Below, piece by piece: positions 28,939 to 37,215 of a DNA stretch of 37,215 nt. This stretch comes from Pseudomonas sp. Fl4BN1. GTDB taxonomy: Bacteria > Pseudomonadota > Gammaproteobacteria > Pseudomonadales > Pseudomonadaceae. Both the position numbers and the translations under genes were made by a program. How positions within the stretch are numbered: the first letter of the stretch is position 1; every line of letters begins with the position of its first letter. The stretch spans positions 1-37,215 of the forward strand of contig NZ_JAAARM010000049.1 of assembly GCF_009908285.1 (NCBI RefSeq). The letters are read 5' to 3'. The notes beneath the pieces are model-generated. The model ran no database searches. It was not told where the DNA came from and saw nothing but the letters and a program-made list of their open reading frames with translations.

Positions 28939-29220
28939 ATGAATAGGGAACGTCTGGACTTCTGCGTTTTTGTTGCAAAGGTGATGGCGGCTTTGGCAGT
29001 GCTGTCTGCACTAATTGTTTTGTACAACTTTGGACGGGTTGAGGTTTTGGTTAGAACTGATCATATCGGCGTCGGTCAGATGATTATGAATTGGCCGGTA
29101 ATTTTCGGGGCAATCGGAAGTGCAGTTTATGCGCTGCTATTCGCCGCGATGATGAGCGCTGTCAGATACGCTTGTTACTTCGCGCAAGATGCTAGCGAGG
29201 GGCGATCAGTGGAAACATAA
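28939..29220 (+). CDS. Two-pass membrane protein, moron candidate
   Basis: This 93-aa protein has two hydrophobic segments (about 6-32 and 52-80). Its ribosome site (AAAGGAG) is strong. The sequence is more AT-rich than its neighbours (TTTTAAAAGG, ATTATGAATTGG). It is followed by its own terminator at 29243-29266. It breaks the usual GT-tape measure adjacency. Prophage membrane proteins at such sites can act in superinfection exclusion; that is inference here. Confidence 0.7.
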   Translation: MNRERLDFCVFVAKVMAALAVLSALIVLYNFGRVEVLVRTDHIGVGQMIMNWPVIFGAIGSAVYALLFAAMMSAVRYACYFAQDASEGRSVET

Positions 29221-29242
29221 CAATCAGATTGTTGAAGTAGAT

Positions 29243-29266
29243 AAACCCGCCAAGTGCGGGTTTTTT
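29243..29266 (+). terminator. Intrinsic terminator before the tape measure gene
   Basis: AAACCCGC-caagt-GCGGGTTT runs into TTT, 17 bp ahead of the tape measure ATG. The same stem-loop core CCCGC-caagt-GCGGG recurs at 32654-32668. Confidence 0.85.
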
Positions 29267-29282
29267 ATCACTGGAGGAAAGT

Positions 29283-32200
29283 ATGGCTGCATCACTTGGC
29301 ACTCTGACCCTTGACCTGATTGCCAAGATCGGCGGGTTCACTGGCCCCATGGACCAGGCAGGCAGAGCGGCGAAAAAATCATCCAGGGAAATGACCGACG
29401 CAGCAAAGCAGGCCTCTGCCGCTTGGAGTGCTTTGGGCAAGGTAGCCGCTGGCGCCGTTGCTGGATTTTCAGTCGCCAGCATTTTCGGGCGGTTTGTCAC
29501 CGAGACAAAGAACGCAGAAAAGGAGCAGGCGCAACTTGGCGCGGTGCTGCGTTCTACCGGGGAGTCTGCGGGCTTCAACCGTGATCAACTCAACTCCATG
29601 GCCGGCGCCCTGGAGAAAGCCACGACCTTCTCCAGTGGAGACATCAACCAGGCGCAGACAACGCTTCTTGCGTTCACTGGCATAGTCGGCAATCAGTACA
29701 ATCGCGCCCTTCAATCAGCCGCCGATATGGCAACCCGTACCGGCGTTTCGGTATCTGCTGCTGCAGAAACAATTGGTCGCTCGCTCGATGTTCCATCAAG
29801 GGGGCTGACCGCTCTCAGCAAGCAAGGGTTCCGGTTCACCGAAGAGCAAAAGAAGATGGCCCTGGCGATGGAGTCGACGGGCGATGTTGCTGGCGCGCAA
29901 GGGATCATCCTCAAGGCTTTGGAGGAGACTTATGGCGGTGCTGCCGCTGCTGCGCGAGATACGTTCGGTGGTTCGCTGGAGGCATTGCAGAACACGATAT
30001 CCCTCCTGCTCATTGGGGAAGGCAGTCTTGATTCTGCGAAGAGCGCTGTAAATGCCCTGAATGATGCGCTGTCCGCCCCAGGCACCAAGGACGCCGTAGA
30101 CAACTTGGCGAAGGCGGCAGGCGTGCTTGCCTTGATTCTATCCGCCCGGCTGGCCAGCGCCGCAGCAGCTTCGGCTTTTTCATTTGCGGCAGCCCAGGTT
30201 GAGGCCGTTCGCTATCAGTTGACCCTCGCGAGAATGGCCGGCGTTTCGGCTTCAGCCGCCGCGGGGCTGATCAGTGTTGGAGTTGCAGCCCGCGCTGCTT
30301 CTGCGGCAATGGCCCTGCTCGGTGGGCCGGTTGGTGCAGCTTTGCTCGCTGGAAGTGCGCTTATCTATTTCTCTACTAGAGCGACGGAAGCGGAGCGTGA
30401 ATCTGAAGCGCTACAGAGTCGGATTAATGCACTTGGTGGAGCGTTTGATACGCTTGGGCAAAAGCAATCGGCAGCTGCTCTAATAGATTATAAAGCAGCT
30501 CTTGATGGTGCGAAGTTTGCGGCCTCGACAGCAGAGGCAAAAGTATTTTCGTTAAGCAAACGACTAAAAGAGTTCCCCAATAGCCCCGCGGTCGACGGGC
30601 TTCGAGTTGATCTGGTTAAAGCCGAAGGCGCAGCCGAAAAGGCAAACGAGAAAGTTCGAGAGCTGTCGGCGAGTATCGAGCAGCTAAACGCACGCGCCAA
30701 CGGTGCCAATGTGAGCGGCGCGATATCCGAAGCTTCAAAAGTCTATACGGAGATGTCGAAGAGGATCGACGAGCAGATATTGCTTGTTGGCAAAAAGACC
30801 AATGCCGACAAGCTCGCTGCGCGCATCAGTGCCGGGCTCGTCGAGGGGTTGAAGGCTGGCGAGGGTGATCTTCTCATTGCGGCCCAGAGGCGCGCTGACA
30901 CCGCCGAGGCAGCTGCAGCGGCCACCGAAAAAGCAGACGCTGCTGCAAAGGCATCTGCCAAGTCGGCGGCTGAGGCCCTGGCAAAGCGTGGGATCGATGC
31001 CGAGGAAAGCTATCAGCGGCAAATTGCGCTCATCGATGAGACTTCCGGCAAGCAGAACAAGGCCAGCGAGGTGGCAAAGCTCGCGTTTGAGATGGAGTCA
31101 GGGAAGCTAAAGGGCATCAGCGCCGGCCGCCAGCAGGTGCTGCAGGGCTTAGCTGCTGAGCTGGATTCTAAGATCAAGCTCAAGAAGCAGAACGAGGAAG
31201 ATCTGAAGCTGGCCACCCTGGCGGCAAACCTCAAGGACAGTAATACCATCGTCCGCCAGGGCTTTGAGATGGAGCTGGCGGGCGCCGGCTCTGGCGAAAA
31301 GCTCAGGGCTCGACTGAAGGAAGATCTGGCAATTCAGCAGGACTATGCCAAGCAGCGCGCCGAGATGTACAAACAGTACAAAGAGGCCGATCTGCTGGGC
31401 GACCCTGATGCAAAGAGCCGCTACGACAAGGAAACGGCGCTGCTTGAGGAGGCGCTGGCCGAGCGCATGGTTATTCAGCAGGACTACTATAACCAGCTGG
31501 ATGAGGCACAGAACAACTGGATGGATGGCGTCAGTGATGCCTGGCAGAACTATGTCGATGCTGCGACCGACTACTCAGCCATGGCGGCCGATGCCACGGC
31601 TTCTGTATTGGATAGCGCAAGGGGTGGCCTGAGCAATTTTCTCTCTGATGTGATCAGTGGCGCAGAAGATGCTGGCGATGCGCTGGGAGATCTTGTTGCC
31701 AACTTCGCCAAGTCGACACTGCAGGCGCTGACGGACATGGCCGCTCAGTGGCTGGTTTATCAGGCGGTCCAGCTGGTGGTGGGCAAGGCCACTCAGTCCG
31801 CTGCTATGGCAGGCATGGTGGGCAATGCGCAGGCGGCGTCCTTTCAGGCACAGTTGAATGCGTATGCGTCTACCGCCGCGGTTCCTATCGTAGGGCCTGC
31901 TCTTGCTCCAGCTGCAGCGCTTGCAGCGGCTGCTGCAACGGCACCTATGGTTGCCGGTGTCGCCAGCGCAGCACTGGCCGGCATGGCGCACGACGGTATC
32001 GACGCGGTGCCGGAGACGGGCACCTGGCTTCTGCAAAAGGGAGAGCGGGTAACCACGGCAGAGACAAGCGCCAAGCTGGATAGGACGCTTGACCAGTTGC
32101 GAGAGAACTCTGGCGCCGGGGGTGGTGGGATCACGTACAGCCCCCAGATAACAGTTCAGGCCCAGCCAGGCATGAGTGATCAGGATGCGCGGCGCCAGGG

Positions 32201-32291
32201 TGAGATGTTGCAAGCGGGCCAGGAGGCTCAGTTCAGGAGATTCCTTCAACGTGAAATGGGGCAGGGCGGCCTGCTCTCGAGGAGGGTCTGA
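29283..32291 (+). CDS. Tail tape measure protein
   Basis: This 1002-aa protein (GGAGGAAAGT upstream) starts with SLGTLTLDLIAKIGGFTGPM and has long alanine-rich helices, hydrophobic segments around residues 270-380 and 840-910, and long coiled coils between (400-780). It sets tail length and later helps DNA enter the cell. By comparison with lambda, about 1000 residues predicts a tail near 150 nm. It is the largest complete gene and overlaps the M gene by one base. Confidence 0.95.
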   Translation: MAASLGTLTLDLIAKIGGFTGPMDQAGRAAKKSSREMTDAAKQASAAWSALGKVAAGAVAGFSVASIFGRFVTETKNAEKEQAQLGAVLRSTGESAGFNRDQLNSMAGALEKATTFSSGDINQAQTTLLAFTGIVGNQYNRALQSAADMATRTGVSVSAAAETIGRSLDVPSRGLTALSKQGFRFTEEQKKMALAMESTGDVAGAQGIILKALEETYGGAAAAARDTFGGSLEALQNTISLLLIGEGSLDSAKSAVNALNDALSAPGTKDAVDNLAKAAGVLALILSARLASAAAASAFSFAAAQVEAVRYQLTLARMAGVSASAAAGLISVGVAARAASAAMALLGGPVGAALLAGSALIYFSTRATEAERESEALQSRINALGGAFDTLGQKQSAAALIDYKAALDGAKFAASTAEAKVFSLSKRLKEFPNSPAVDGLRVDLVKAEGAAEKANEKVRELSASIEQLNARANGANVSGAISEASKVYTEMSKRIDEQILLVGKKTNADKLAARISAGLVEGLKAGEGDLLIAAQRRADTAEAAAAATEKADAAAKASAKSAAEALAKRGIDAEESYQRQIALIDETSGKQNKASEVAKLAFEMESGKLKGISAGRQQVLQGLAAELDSKIKLKKQNEEDLKLATLAANLKDSNTIVRQGFEMELAGAGSGEKLRARLKEDLAIQQDYAKQRAEMYKQYKEADLLGDPDAKSRYDKETALLEEALAERMVIQQDYYNQLDEAQNNWMDGVSDAWQNYVDAATDYSAMAADATASVLDSARGGLSNFLSDVISGAEDAGDALGDLVANFAKSTLQALTDMAAQWLVYQAVQLVVGKATQSAAMAGMVGNAQAASFQAQLNAYASTAAVPIVGPALAPAAALAAAAATAPMVAGVASAALAGMAHDGIDAVPETGTWLLQKGERVTTAETSAKLDRTLDQLRENSGAGGGGITYSPQITVQAQPGMSDQDARRQGEMLQAGQEAQFRRFLQREMGQGGLLSRRV

Positions 32292-32635
32292 TGGCAGAAA
32301 CATTCAACTACTGCACCCCGCTGACCAGCTCTGGCGATGTTGGCCAACTGACCTGGGAGAATGACTTTGGTGATGGGTACACCCAGGCCGGAGGCATTGG
32401 CATCAACACCAAGAGCCAGAAGTGGGATCTCACTTTCAATGGCCCATTCAGTGATGGCTCAACCCTTGAGGGGGTTCGAGACTTCCTTGACCGGCATGAA
32501 GGGTACAAGTCGTTTCGCTGGACGCCACCGCTTGGCGTTGAGGGATGGTACCGGGCCACCGGTTATCAGCCTCGCCCGTTGGGCGCCGGCCTTTACAGCC
32601 TGTCTGTCACGTTCAAGCAGGTCTACATGCCCTGA
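32291..32635 (+). CDS. Minor tail protein M
   Basis: This 114-aa protein contains FNYCTPLTSSGDVGQLTWEN, GYKSFRWTPPLGVEGWYRAT and YSLSVTFKQVYMP, the Phage_min_tail / lambda M family. It acts at the tail tip after the tape measure. The start overlaps the tape measure stop. Confidence 0.9.
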   Translation: MAETFNYCTPLTSSGDVGQLTWENDFGDGYTQAGGIGINTKSQKWDLTFNGPFSDGSTLEGVRDFLDRHEGYKSFRWTPPLGVEGWYRATGYQPRPLGAGLYSLSVTFKQVYMP

Positions 32636-32651
32636 TCACTTCCCAATCATG

Positions 32652-32680
32652 ACCCCGCCAAGTGCGGGGTTTGTTGTTTC
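32652..32680 (+). terminator. Intrinsic terminator before the L gene
   Basis: ACCCCGC-caagt-GCGGGGT followed by TTGTTGTTT. It shares its core stem-loop with the terminator at 29243. Confidence 0.75.
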
Positions 32681-32689
32681 TGGAGCCCC

Positions 32690-33391
32690 ATGAATTACAA
32701 CACCGACATTCAAAAGCTCGAGCCGGGCAACCAGATCCGGCTTTATGAGCTCGACGCTACACGCCTGGGCGGCCTGCTCTGGCGCTTCCACGGGCACGCC
32801 CAGGAGGGCGACATCATCTGGCAGGGGCAGCTCTATTCCCCGCTGCAGATCGACGCCAAGGGTTTTGACATCCGTGGCGATGGCAGGCCAGGAACGCCAA
32901 CGCTGCAGGTGGCCAACGAGCTTGCCGGTGTGCGTGGCGCTATCACAGCGCTGTGCTTGCAGTTCCGCGACTTGGCTGGCGCCAAGGTGCGAGTCATTGA
33001 GACCTTTCGCCACTTTCTGGACGCAGCGAATTTCCCCGAGGGCAACCCGGAAGCCAGCGATCAGAGCAAGGTAAACCTCTGGTACATCGAGCAGAAGACC
33101 GAGGAGTCTTTCGACTCGGTCACCTTCTCGCTTTCCAGTCCAACGGACATGGAGGGCCAGATGCTGCCCACCCAGCAGATCACCAAGCTCTGCCGGTGGG
33201 CCTGCCGTGGCGGGTACCGAGGCGAGGCCTGTGCCTATACCGGTACCGCCATGTTCAACAAGAAGAACGAGCCCACGGATAACCCGGCTTTGGACCGCTG
33301 CGGCGGGTGGTGGAGTAGCTGCAAGCTCCGAGGAAATACCCGGCGATTCGGTGGATCAATGGGCGCCAGTCTGATCGTCAGTTCGAGGTAA
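32690..33391 (+). CDS. Minor tail protein L
   Basis: This 233-aa protein has the lambda L layout: N-terminal beta domain (IRLYELDATRLGGLLWRFHG) and a cysteine-rich C-terminus with LCRWACRGGYRGEACAYTG and DRCGGWWSSC. In lambda L such cysteines hold an iron-sulfur cluster. It is part of the tail tip. The GGAG site precedes the ATG. Confidence 0.9.
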   Translation: MNYNTDIQKLEPGNQIRLYELDATRLGGLLWRFHGHAQEGDIIWQGQLYSPLQIDAKGFDIRGDGRPGTPTLQVANELAGVRGAITALCLQFRDLAGAKVRVIETFRHFLDAANFPEGNPEASDQSKVNLWYIEQKTEESFDSVTFSLSSPTDMEGQMLPTQQITKLCRWACRGGYRGEACAYTGTAMFNKKNEPTDNPALDRCGGWWSSCKLRGNTRRFGGSMGASLIVSSR

Positions 33392-33394
33392 CCC

Positions 33395-34177
33395 ATGCGT
33401 ATCAACAAACAGTTGCAGGCCGCGATCCGGGCCCATGCGGAACAGGCCTACCCAGCGGAAGCGTGCGGCGTGCTGATCAGTGCCGTCGGTGGTCGCCAGT
33501 ACGTGCCGTGTACCAATCGTGCGGCCAGTGAGCGCGAGAACTTCCAGATCTGCGAGCGTGACCTGGCCGCGGCCGAGGACCTGGGGAACGTGCTGGCGAT
33601 CATTCATAGCCACCCGGACAAGGCGCCCGTGCCCAGCATGGCCGACAGGGTGAGCTGTGAGCTGCATGAACTGCCATGGGGCATCGTCGGTTGGCCCGGT
33701 GGTGATATCGCCTGGTTCGAGCCTTCAGGCTTCCAGGCCCCGCTGCTGGGGCGGGACTTCTCCCATGGCCTGCTGGATTGCTGGGCGGCCTGCCGGGACT
33801 GGTACGCACGGGAGGCCGGCCTGCAGCTGCCGAACTTCGAGCGCCGCGATCTGTGGTGGGAAGACGAGCGCGGGCCCAGCCTGTACGAGGAAAACTTCAA
33901 GGCCACCGGCTTCTACCAGGTCGAGTCAGCTCAGCGCGGCGACATGCTTGTGCTGCAGATCCCAACGCCGGGCCGCCCATGCTTTCACCCAAACCATGCA
34001 GCGATTTACTTGGGCGATGAGCCGGCGCTGACCAGTGAGGCGGCGCCGGCCCTGGGTGGGGCTGGCCCGTTCATCTATCACCACATGCCGGGCCGTCTGG
34101 CCAGTCGTGAAGTCTATGGCTGGTCCCAGGCCAATCGGGTGCGGTTGATTCTTCGGCACAAGGACTACCGGCCATGA
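33395..34177 (+). CDS. Tail tip protein K-like (JAMM plus NlpC/P60)
   Basis: This 260-aa protein fuses two peptidase domains. The N-terminal JAMM/MPN domain has E22 in PAEACGVL and the H71-x-H73...S81-x-x-D84 metal site. The C-terminal NlpC/P60 domain has the likely nucleophile C129 in GLLDCW and H201 in PNHAAIYLG. Such K proteins can cleave peptidoglycan during DNA entry or help tail assembly. All expected residues appear present. Confidence 0.92.
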   Translation: MRINKQLQAAIRAHAEQAYPAEACGVLISAVGGRQYVPCTNRAASERENFQICERDLAAAEDLGNVLAIIHSHPDKAPVPSMADRVSCELHELPWGIVGWPGGDIAWFEPSGFQAPLLGRDFSHGLLDCWAACRDWYAREAGLQLPNFERRDLWWEDERGPSLYEENFKATGFYQVESAQRGDMLVLQIPTPGRPCFHPNHAAIYLGDEPALTSEAAPALGGAGPFIYHHMPGRLASREVYGWSQANRVRLILRHKDYRP

Positions 34178-34761
34178 CTATGCGGACAATTAAGCTCGGC
34201 GGGGTGCTGGGTAAGCGCTTCGGCAAACAGTACCGCATGGACCTGCACAGCGTGCGGGATGCGACGAATGCACTGTGCATCATGAAGCCAGGCTTTGAGC
34301 AGTTCCTGCGCACTGCCGAAGAGCGCGGCCTTGTGTTCGCGGTCTTTGTTGATGACCGGAACATTGGCGCCGAGGAGCTGGATCTGCGCTCTAGTGGTGC
34401 CGGCGACATCCGGATCATGCCGATCATCCAGGGCAGCAAGCAGGCTGGCCTGTTTCAAACAATTCTGGGCGTGGTGCTGATCGCAGTCGGCTTCATATCC
34501 GGTGGCACCACCTCATACGCTGGTATGGCGCTGCTTGCGGCCGGTGCGGCGGTTGGCCTTGGAGGCATAGTGCAGATGCTTTCCCCCACGACTAAGTCTG
34601 GCTCCATGGACAAGAACGAGGACGGCAACAACCCAAGCTATGGGTTTGGCGGGGCCGTCACCACAGTTGCCCAGGGCAACCCCTACCCGCTGCTGTATGG
34701 CGAACGAGAGATCGGTGGGGCCGTCGAGTCTGGTGGCATCTACACCCAAGACAACATCTGA
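34174..34761 (+). CDS. Tail assembly protein I-like
   Basis: This 195-aa protein follows K with a 4-nt overlap. It has an N-terminal ubiquitin-like stretch (IKLGGVLGKRFGKQYRMDLH), a hydrophobic middle (TILGVVLIAVGFISGGTTSY, AGMALLAAGAAVGLGGIVQM) and a glycine-rich end with NPYPLLYGEREIGG, as in lambda I. It is needed for tail tip assembly. A second ATG two codons in is also possible. Confidence 0.88.
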   Translation: MTMRTIKLGGVLGKRFGKQYRMDLHSVRDATNALCIMKPGFEQFLRTAEERGLVFAVFVDDRNIGAEELDLRSSGAGDIRIMPIIQGSKQAGLFQTILGVVLIAVGFISGGTTSYAGMALLAAGAAVGLGGIVQMLSPTTKSGSMDKNEDGNNPSYGFGGAVTTVAQGNPYPLLYGEREIGGAVESGGIYTQDNI

Positions 34762-34776
34762 CCGACCAGACCAAAC

Positions 34777-34797
34777 AACCCGCTTCGGCGGGTTTTT
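34777..34797 (+). terminator. Intrinsic terminator before the J gene
   Basis: AACCCGC-ttcg-GCGGGTT followed by TTT, 17 bp ahead of the J ATG. Confidence 0.8.
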
Positions 34798-34813
34798 GCA
34801 TTCAGGAGGGCGC

Positions 34814-37215
34814 ATGGGCGCAGTAACAAAGAAGGCGCGCCGAGGCGCTGTTGCCGGCAGCAAAGGCGGTAAAGCGCCGAAGCAGAAGCAGCCCAGCATT
34901 GCTTCCAATAGCGTCCCGTCTATCGCAACGGCTCGCATTGTCTACCTGTGGAGCTGGGGGCCAATCGTGGGGCCTGTGGACGGCCTGAAGTCGGTGAAGC
35001 TGGACGGAACCCCTATCCAGGCCCAGGACGGCAGCTACAACTTCCCAGGCGTGAAGTGGCAGTTTCGTTCGGGCGAGCTGAATCAGGACCGCCTTGAGGG
35101 GATCTCCGAGTCGAGCAACGAAATTTCTGTGAGGCAGGAACTGCTGAGCTCCACTCCCTGGCTCCACAGCATCGCGAACCCTGCAGTTGACGCTGTGCGC
35201 GTGCGTCTGTCCTGGCCACAGTTGCGCCGGCAGGACATGGCCGGCAACGTGGACGGCGTCCGGATCGAGTACCGGATCGATGTCTCGACCGACAATGGGC
35301 CTTTCATTGAGGTTTTAAGCTCGGCTGTTGATCGCAAGAACGTGACCAAGTACGAGCGGTCTCACCGTATCGAGCTGCCCACTGGTGGCCGCTGGACGAT
35401 TCGCGTTCGCCGAGTCACCCCCAACGCGAACAGCGACCTGATCGTTGACAACATGTACATCGAAGCGATTGCAGAGGTGATCGACAGCGATCAGGAGTAC
35501 CCGCTGACCGCTGTGGGCTGCCTGGAGTACGACGCCCAGCAGTTCGGCGGAGATATCGCCAAGGTCGCGGTTCTGATGCGCGGGCGCATTGTGCGGGTGC
35601 CTGCAAACTACGATCCGGAGACTCGGACTTATTCCACTTCAGGCGCCGGTACCAGTGGCGGGATCTGGGATGGGACGTTCAAGGAGGCCTACACCAACAA
35701 CCCTGCCTGGGTCTTCTATGACCTTGTGCTGCACCCTTACTACGGCCTCGGTGAGCGCATCGATGCAACCATGGTTGACCGGTGGTCTCTGTACCGGATT
35801 GCTCAGTACTGCGATCAGATGGTCCCTGATGGCAAAGGCGGCACAGAACCTCGATTCACCTGCAACCTCTATTTCCAGAAGCAGGCCGAGGCCTACGCCG
35901 TGCTGCAGGACCTGGCTTCGATCTTTCGCGGGCTGGCCTTCTGGGATGGCAGCCAGATCGTTGTCAATGCCGATATGCCCGGCGATCCGGTGTTCAGTTA
36001 CAGCCCTTCGCAGATCCTCAATAGTGGCGCCATCAAGTATGAGGGCACTCGCTTGCGTGATCGTCACACAGCTGCGATGGTTTCCTGGGATAACCCGGAC
36101 CAGGGTTTCGAGACCGACAAGGAGCCGGTGTTCGACGACGAGGCGCTGGCCGAGTATGGCTCTGTGCGCGAGCTGAAGGTCGATGCGTTCGGCTGCACGT
36201 CGCTTGGCCAGGCACAGCGTGCTGGCCAGTGGGCTCTGATGACTGAGCAGTTGCAGACCCGGGGCGCAGTCTTTCGTGTAGGCCTGGACGGGCAGATCCC
36301 CAAGCCTGGGCAAGTAATATCTGTTGCCGACCCTATGCTGACTGGTCGGGATAACGGCGGGCGAATTTCGGCAGTTGCCGGCCGGGCAATCACGCTGGAT
36401 CGTGACATTGAGATCCCGACCGGCGCCCGCTTGTGGATCAACCTGCCCAGTGGAAAGTCTGAGGGCCGGGTGATCAAGTCGTTCGCCGGCCGCGCCGTCA
36501 CTGTCATGGCCGACTACAGCGAGACGCCCGCCCCCGAGTTTGGCTGGGCGCTCGACTTCGACGACTTGAAGCTGATGCAATTCTACGTGCGTAACGTCAC
36601 GCGGCCAGAGTGGCATCAGTTCCAGCTTGAGGTGATCCAGTACGAGCCCAGCAAGTTCGATGTGATTGACCATGGTGCTGTTGTTGACCAGCGGCCGGTG
36701 AGCGTTTTGCCGGTAGGCACGCAGGAGGCGCCCGCGCAGGTACTGCTTAGCCAGCACGTTGTGATTGAGCAGGGGATTGCTGTCACGGTTATGTCCATCG
36801 CCTGGGATGCCGCTCCCGGTGCCGTGGCCTATGAGGTTGAATGGCGTTGGGGCGCCCGGGAATGGATCAAGGTCCCACGAACTGGCGAGCTTATGGCCGA
36901 TGTCCGCGGGATCTACTCCGGCCAGTACCTGGCCCGCGTGAGAGCCGTTAGTGCAATGAACGTCTCATCGATCCCGACTACCTCGGTACTGACCAACCTG
37001 GAAGGCAAGACCGGTTTGCCCCCGGCGGTTTCGCACCTGGTCACCACTAGCGAACTGTTCGGCATCGGCTTGAAGTGGGGCTTCCCACCTGGCGCAGAGG
37101 ATACCCAGCGGACCGAGATCTGGTATGGCCCGGGCAACAGCCTTGAGGCCGCCACGAAGCTGACAGACCTGGCCTATCCGCAGTCCGACTACAGCATGCA
37201 GAACTTGGCCGCGGG
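34814..37215 (+). CDS. Host-specificity (tip attachment) protein J, partial
   Basis: The frame opens with ATG at 34814 after AGGAGG and stays open to the window end (800 codons). It encodes IVYLWSWGPIVGPVDGLKSV, KLDGTPIQ and NNPAWVFYDLVLHPYYGLGE, the lambda J-type central tip protein. From about residue 650 fibronectin-like beta modules begin (VTVMSIAWDAAPGAVAYEVE). J binds the host receptor. The C-terminal host-range part is outside the window. Confidence 0.93.
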   Translation, partial: MGAVTKKARRGAVAGSKGGKAPKQKQPSIASNSVPSIATARIVYLWSWGPIVGPVDGLKSVKLDGTPIQAQDGSYNFPGVKWQFRSGELNQDRLEGISESSNEISVRQELLSSTPWLHSIANPAVDAVRVRLSWPQLRRQDMAGNVDGVRIEYRIDVSTDNGPFIEVLSSAVDRKNVTKYERSHRIELPTGGRWTIRVRRVTPNANSDLIVDNMYIEAIAEVIDSDQEYPLTAVGCLEYDAQQFGGDIAKVAVLMRGRIVRVPANYDPETRTYSTSGAGTSGGIWDGTFKEAYTNNPAWVFYDLVLHPYYGLGERIDATMVDRWSLYRIAQYCDQMVPDGKGGTEPRFTCNLYFQKQAEAYAVLQDLASIFRGLAFWDGSQIVVNADMPGDPVFSYSPSQILNSGAIKYEGTRLRDRHTAAMVSWDNPDQGFETDKEPVFDDEALAEYGSVRELKVDAFGCTSLGQAQRAGQWALMTEQLQTRGAVFRVGLDGQIPKPGQVISVADPMLTGRDNGGRISAVAGRAITLDRDIEIPTGARLWINLPSGKSEGRVIKSFAGRAVTVMADYSETPAPEFGWALDFDDLKLMQFYVRNVTRPEWHQFQLEVIQYEPSKFDVIDHGAVVDQRPVSVLPVGTQEAPAQVLLSQHVVIEQGIAVTVMSIAWDAAPGAVAYEVEWRWGAREWIKVPRTGELMADVRGIYSGQYLARVRAVSAMNVSSIPTTSVLTNLEGKTGLPPAVSHLVTTSELFGIGLKWGFPPGAEDTQRTEIWYGPGNSLEAATKLTDLAYPQSDYSMQNLAA

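Noticed and set aside
35639..36757. 372-codon minus-strand frame opposite J
   Set aside because: Shadow of the J frame, which has clear tail-tip motifs and stays open to the window end.
1..37215. CRISPR array
   Set aside because: No regularly spaced direct repeats were seen; the only short repeats are operator-like sites, gene-junction motifs and terminator stems.

Overview
The window is the left end of a lambdoid (HK97/lambda-type, siphovirus-like) prophage in a Pseudomonas chromosome, probably of the fluorescens/putida group. The host call rests on the high-GC coding style, the 3' end of a Pseudomonas-type tmRNA gene at 2212-2237, and the protein types; no species can be assigned from sequence alone.

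Region 1-2290 is flanking chromosome or older island DNA. An IS3-family element ends at about position 127 and has cut off the 5' part of a genomic-island integrase (128-381). A small companion ORF follows, then a leftward P4-type tyrosine recombinase (768-2024) lying just downstream of the tmRNA 3' end. This is the ssrA-int order of CP4-57-like islands. The tmRNA piece plus its terminator (2175-2237) is the likely attL of the lambdoid prophage, so the prophage appears to sit in tandem with an older ssrA island.

Region 2291-9021 is the leftward prophage arm. From the att side it carries a cargo gene with an HNH-like motif, then int overlapping xis, small early genes, a lambda-type protein phosphatase, an Arc-like ribbon-helix-helix protein, an SPFH/band-7 lipoprotein, a two-pass membrane protein and a LuxR-type HTH membrane protein. 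A CI-like repressor closes the arm and has its own terminator. CI probably starts on a leaderless mRNA. Operator-like sites of the form ACCA-N3-GGTAAA occur in both the left and right control regions.

Region 9121-17397 is the rightward early operon: YdaS/Cro-like regulator, KilA-N protein, a 546-bp leader-like gap with hairpins, several tightly coupled small genes (one ending in a Cro-like HTH), a Rha antirepressor, an O-like replication protein, DnaC-like loader, DnaB-like helicase and a Q-type antiterminator. No exo/bet-type recombination genes are seen.

Region 17398-37215 is the late operon: a terminator-rich Q-response region, an orphan J-C-terminus-like protein, holin, small genes, HNH endonuclease, a possible cos region, terminase, portal, protease, major capsid, connector and adaptor proteins, tail tube, G/GT chaperone with a lambda-type slippery site, tape measure, and minor tail proteins M, L, K, I and J (J runs off the window). 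Two moron-like genes interrupt it: a 45-aa gene on the opposite strand (27513-27650) and a 93-aa membrane protein (28939-29220). Intrinsic terminators lie before the tail tube, tape measure, L and J genes, so late expression probably depends on Q antitermination. No endolysin is visible; it probably lies beyond J.
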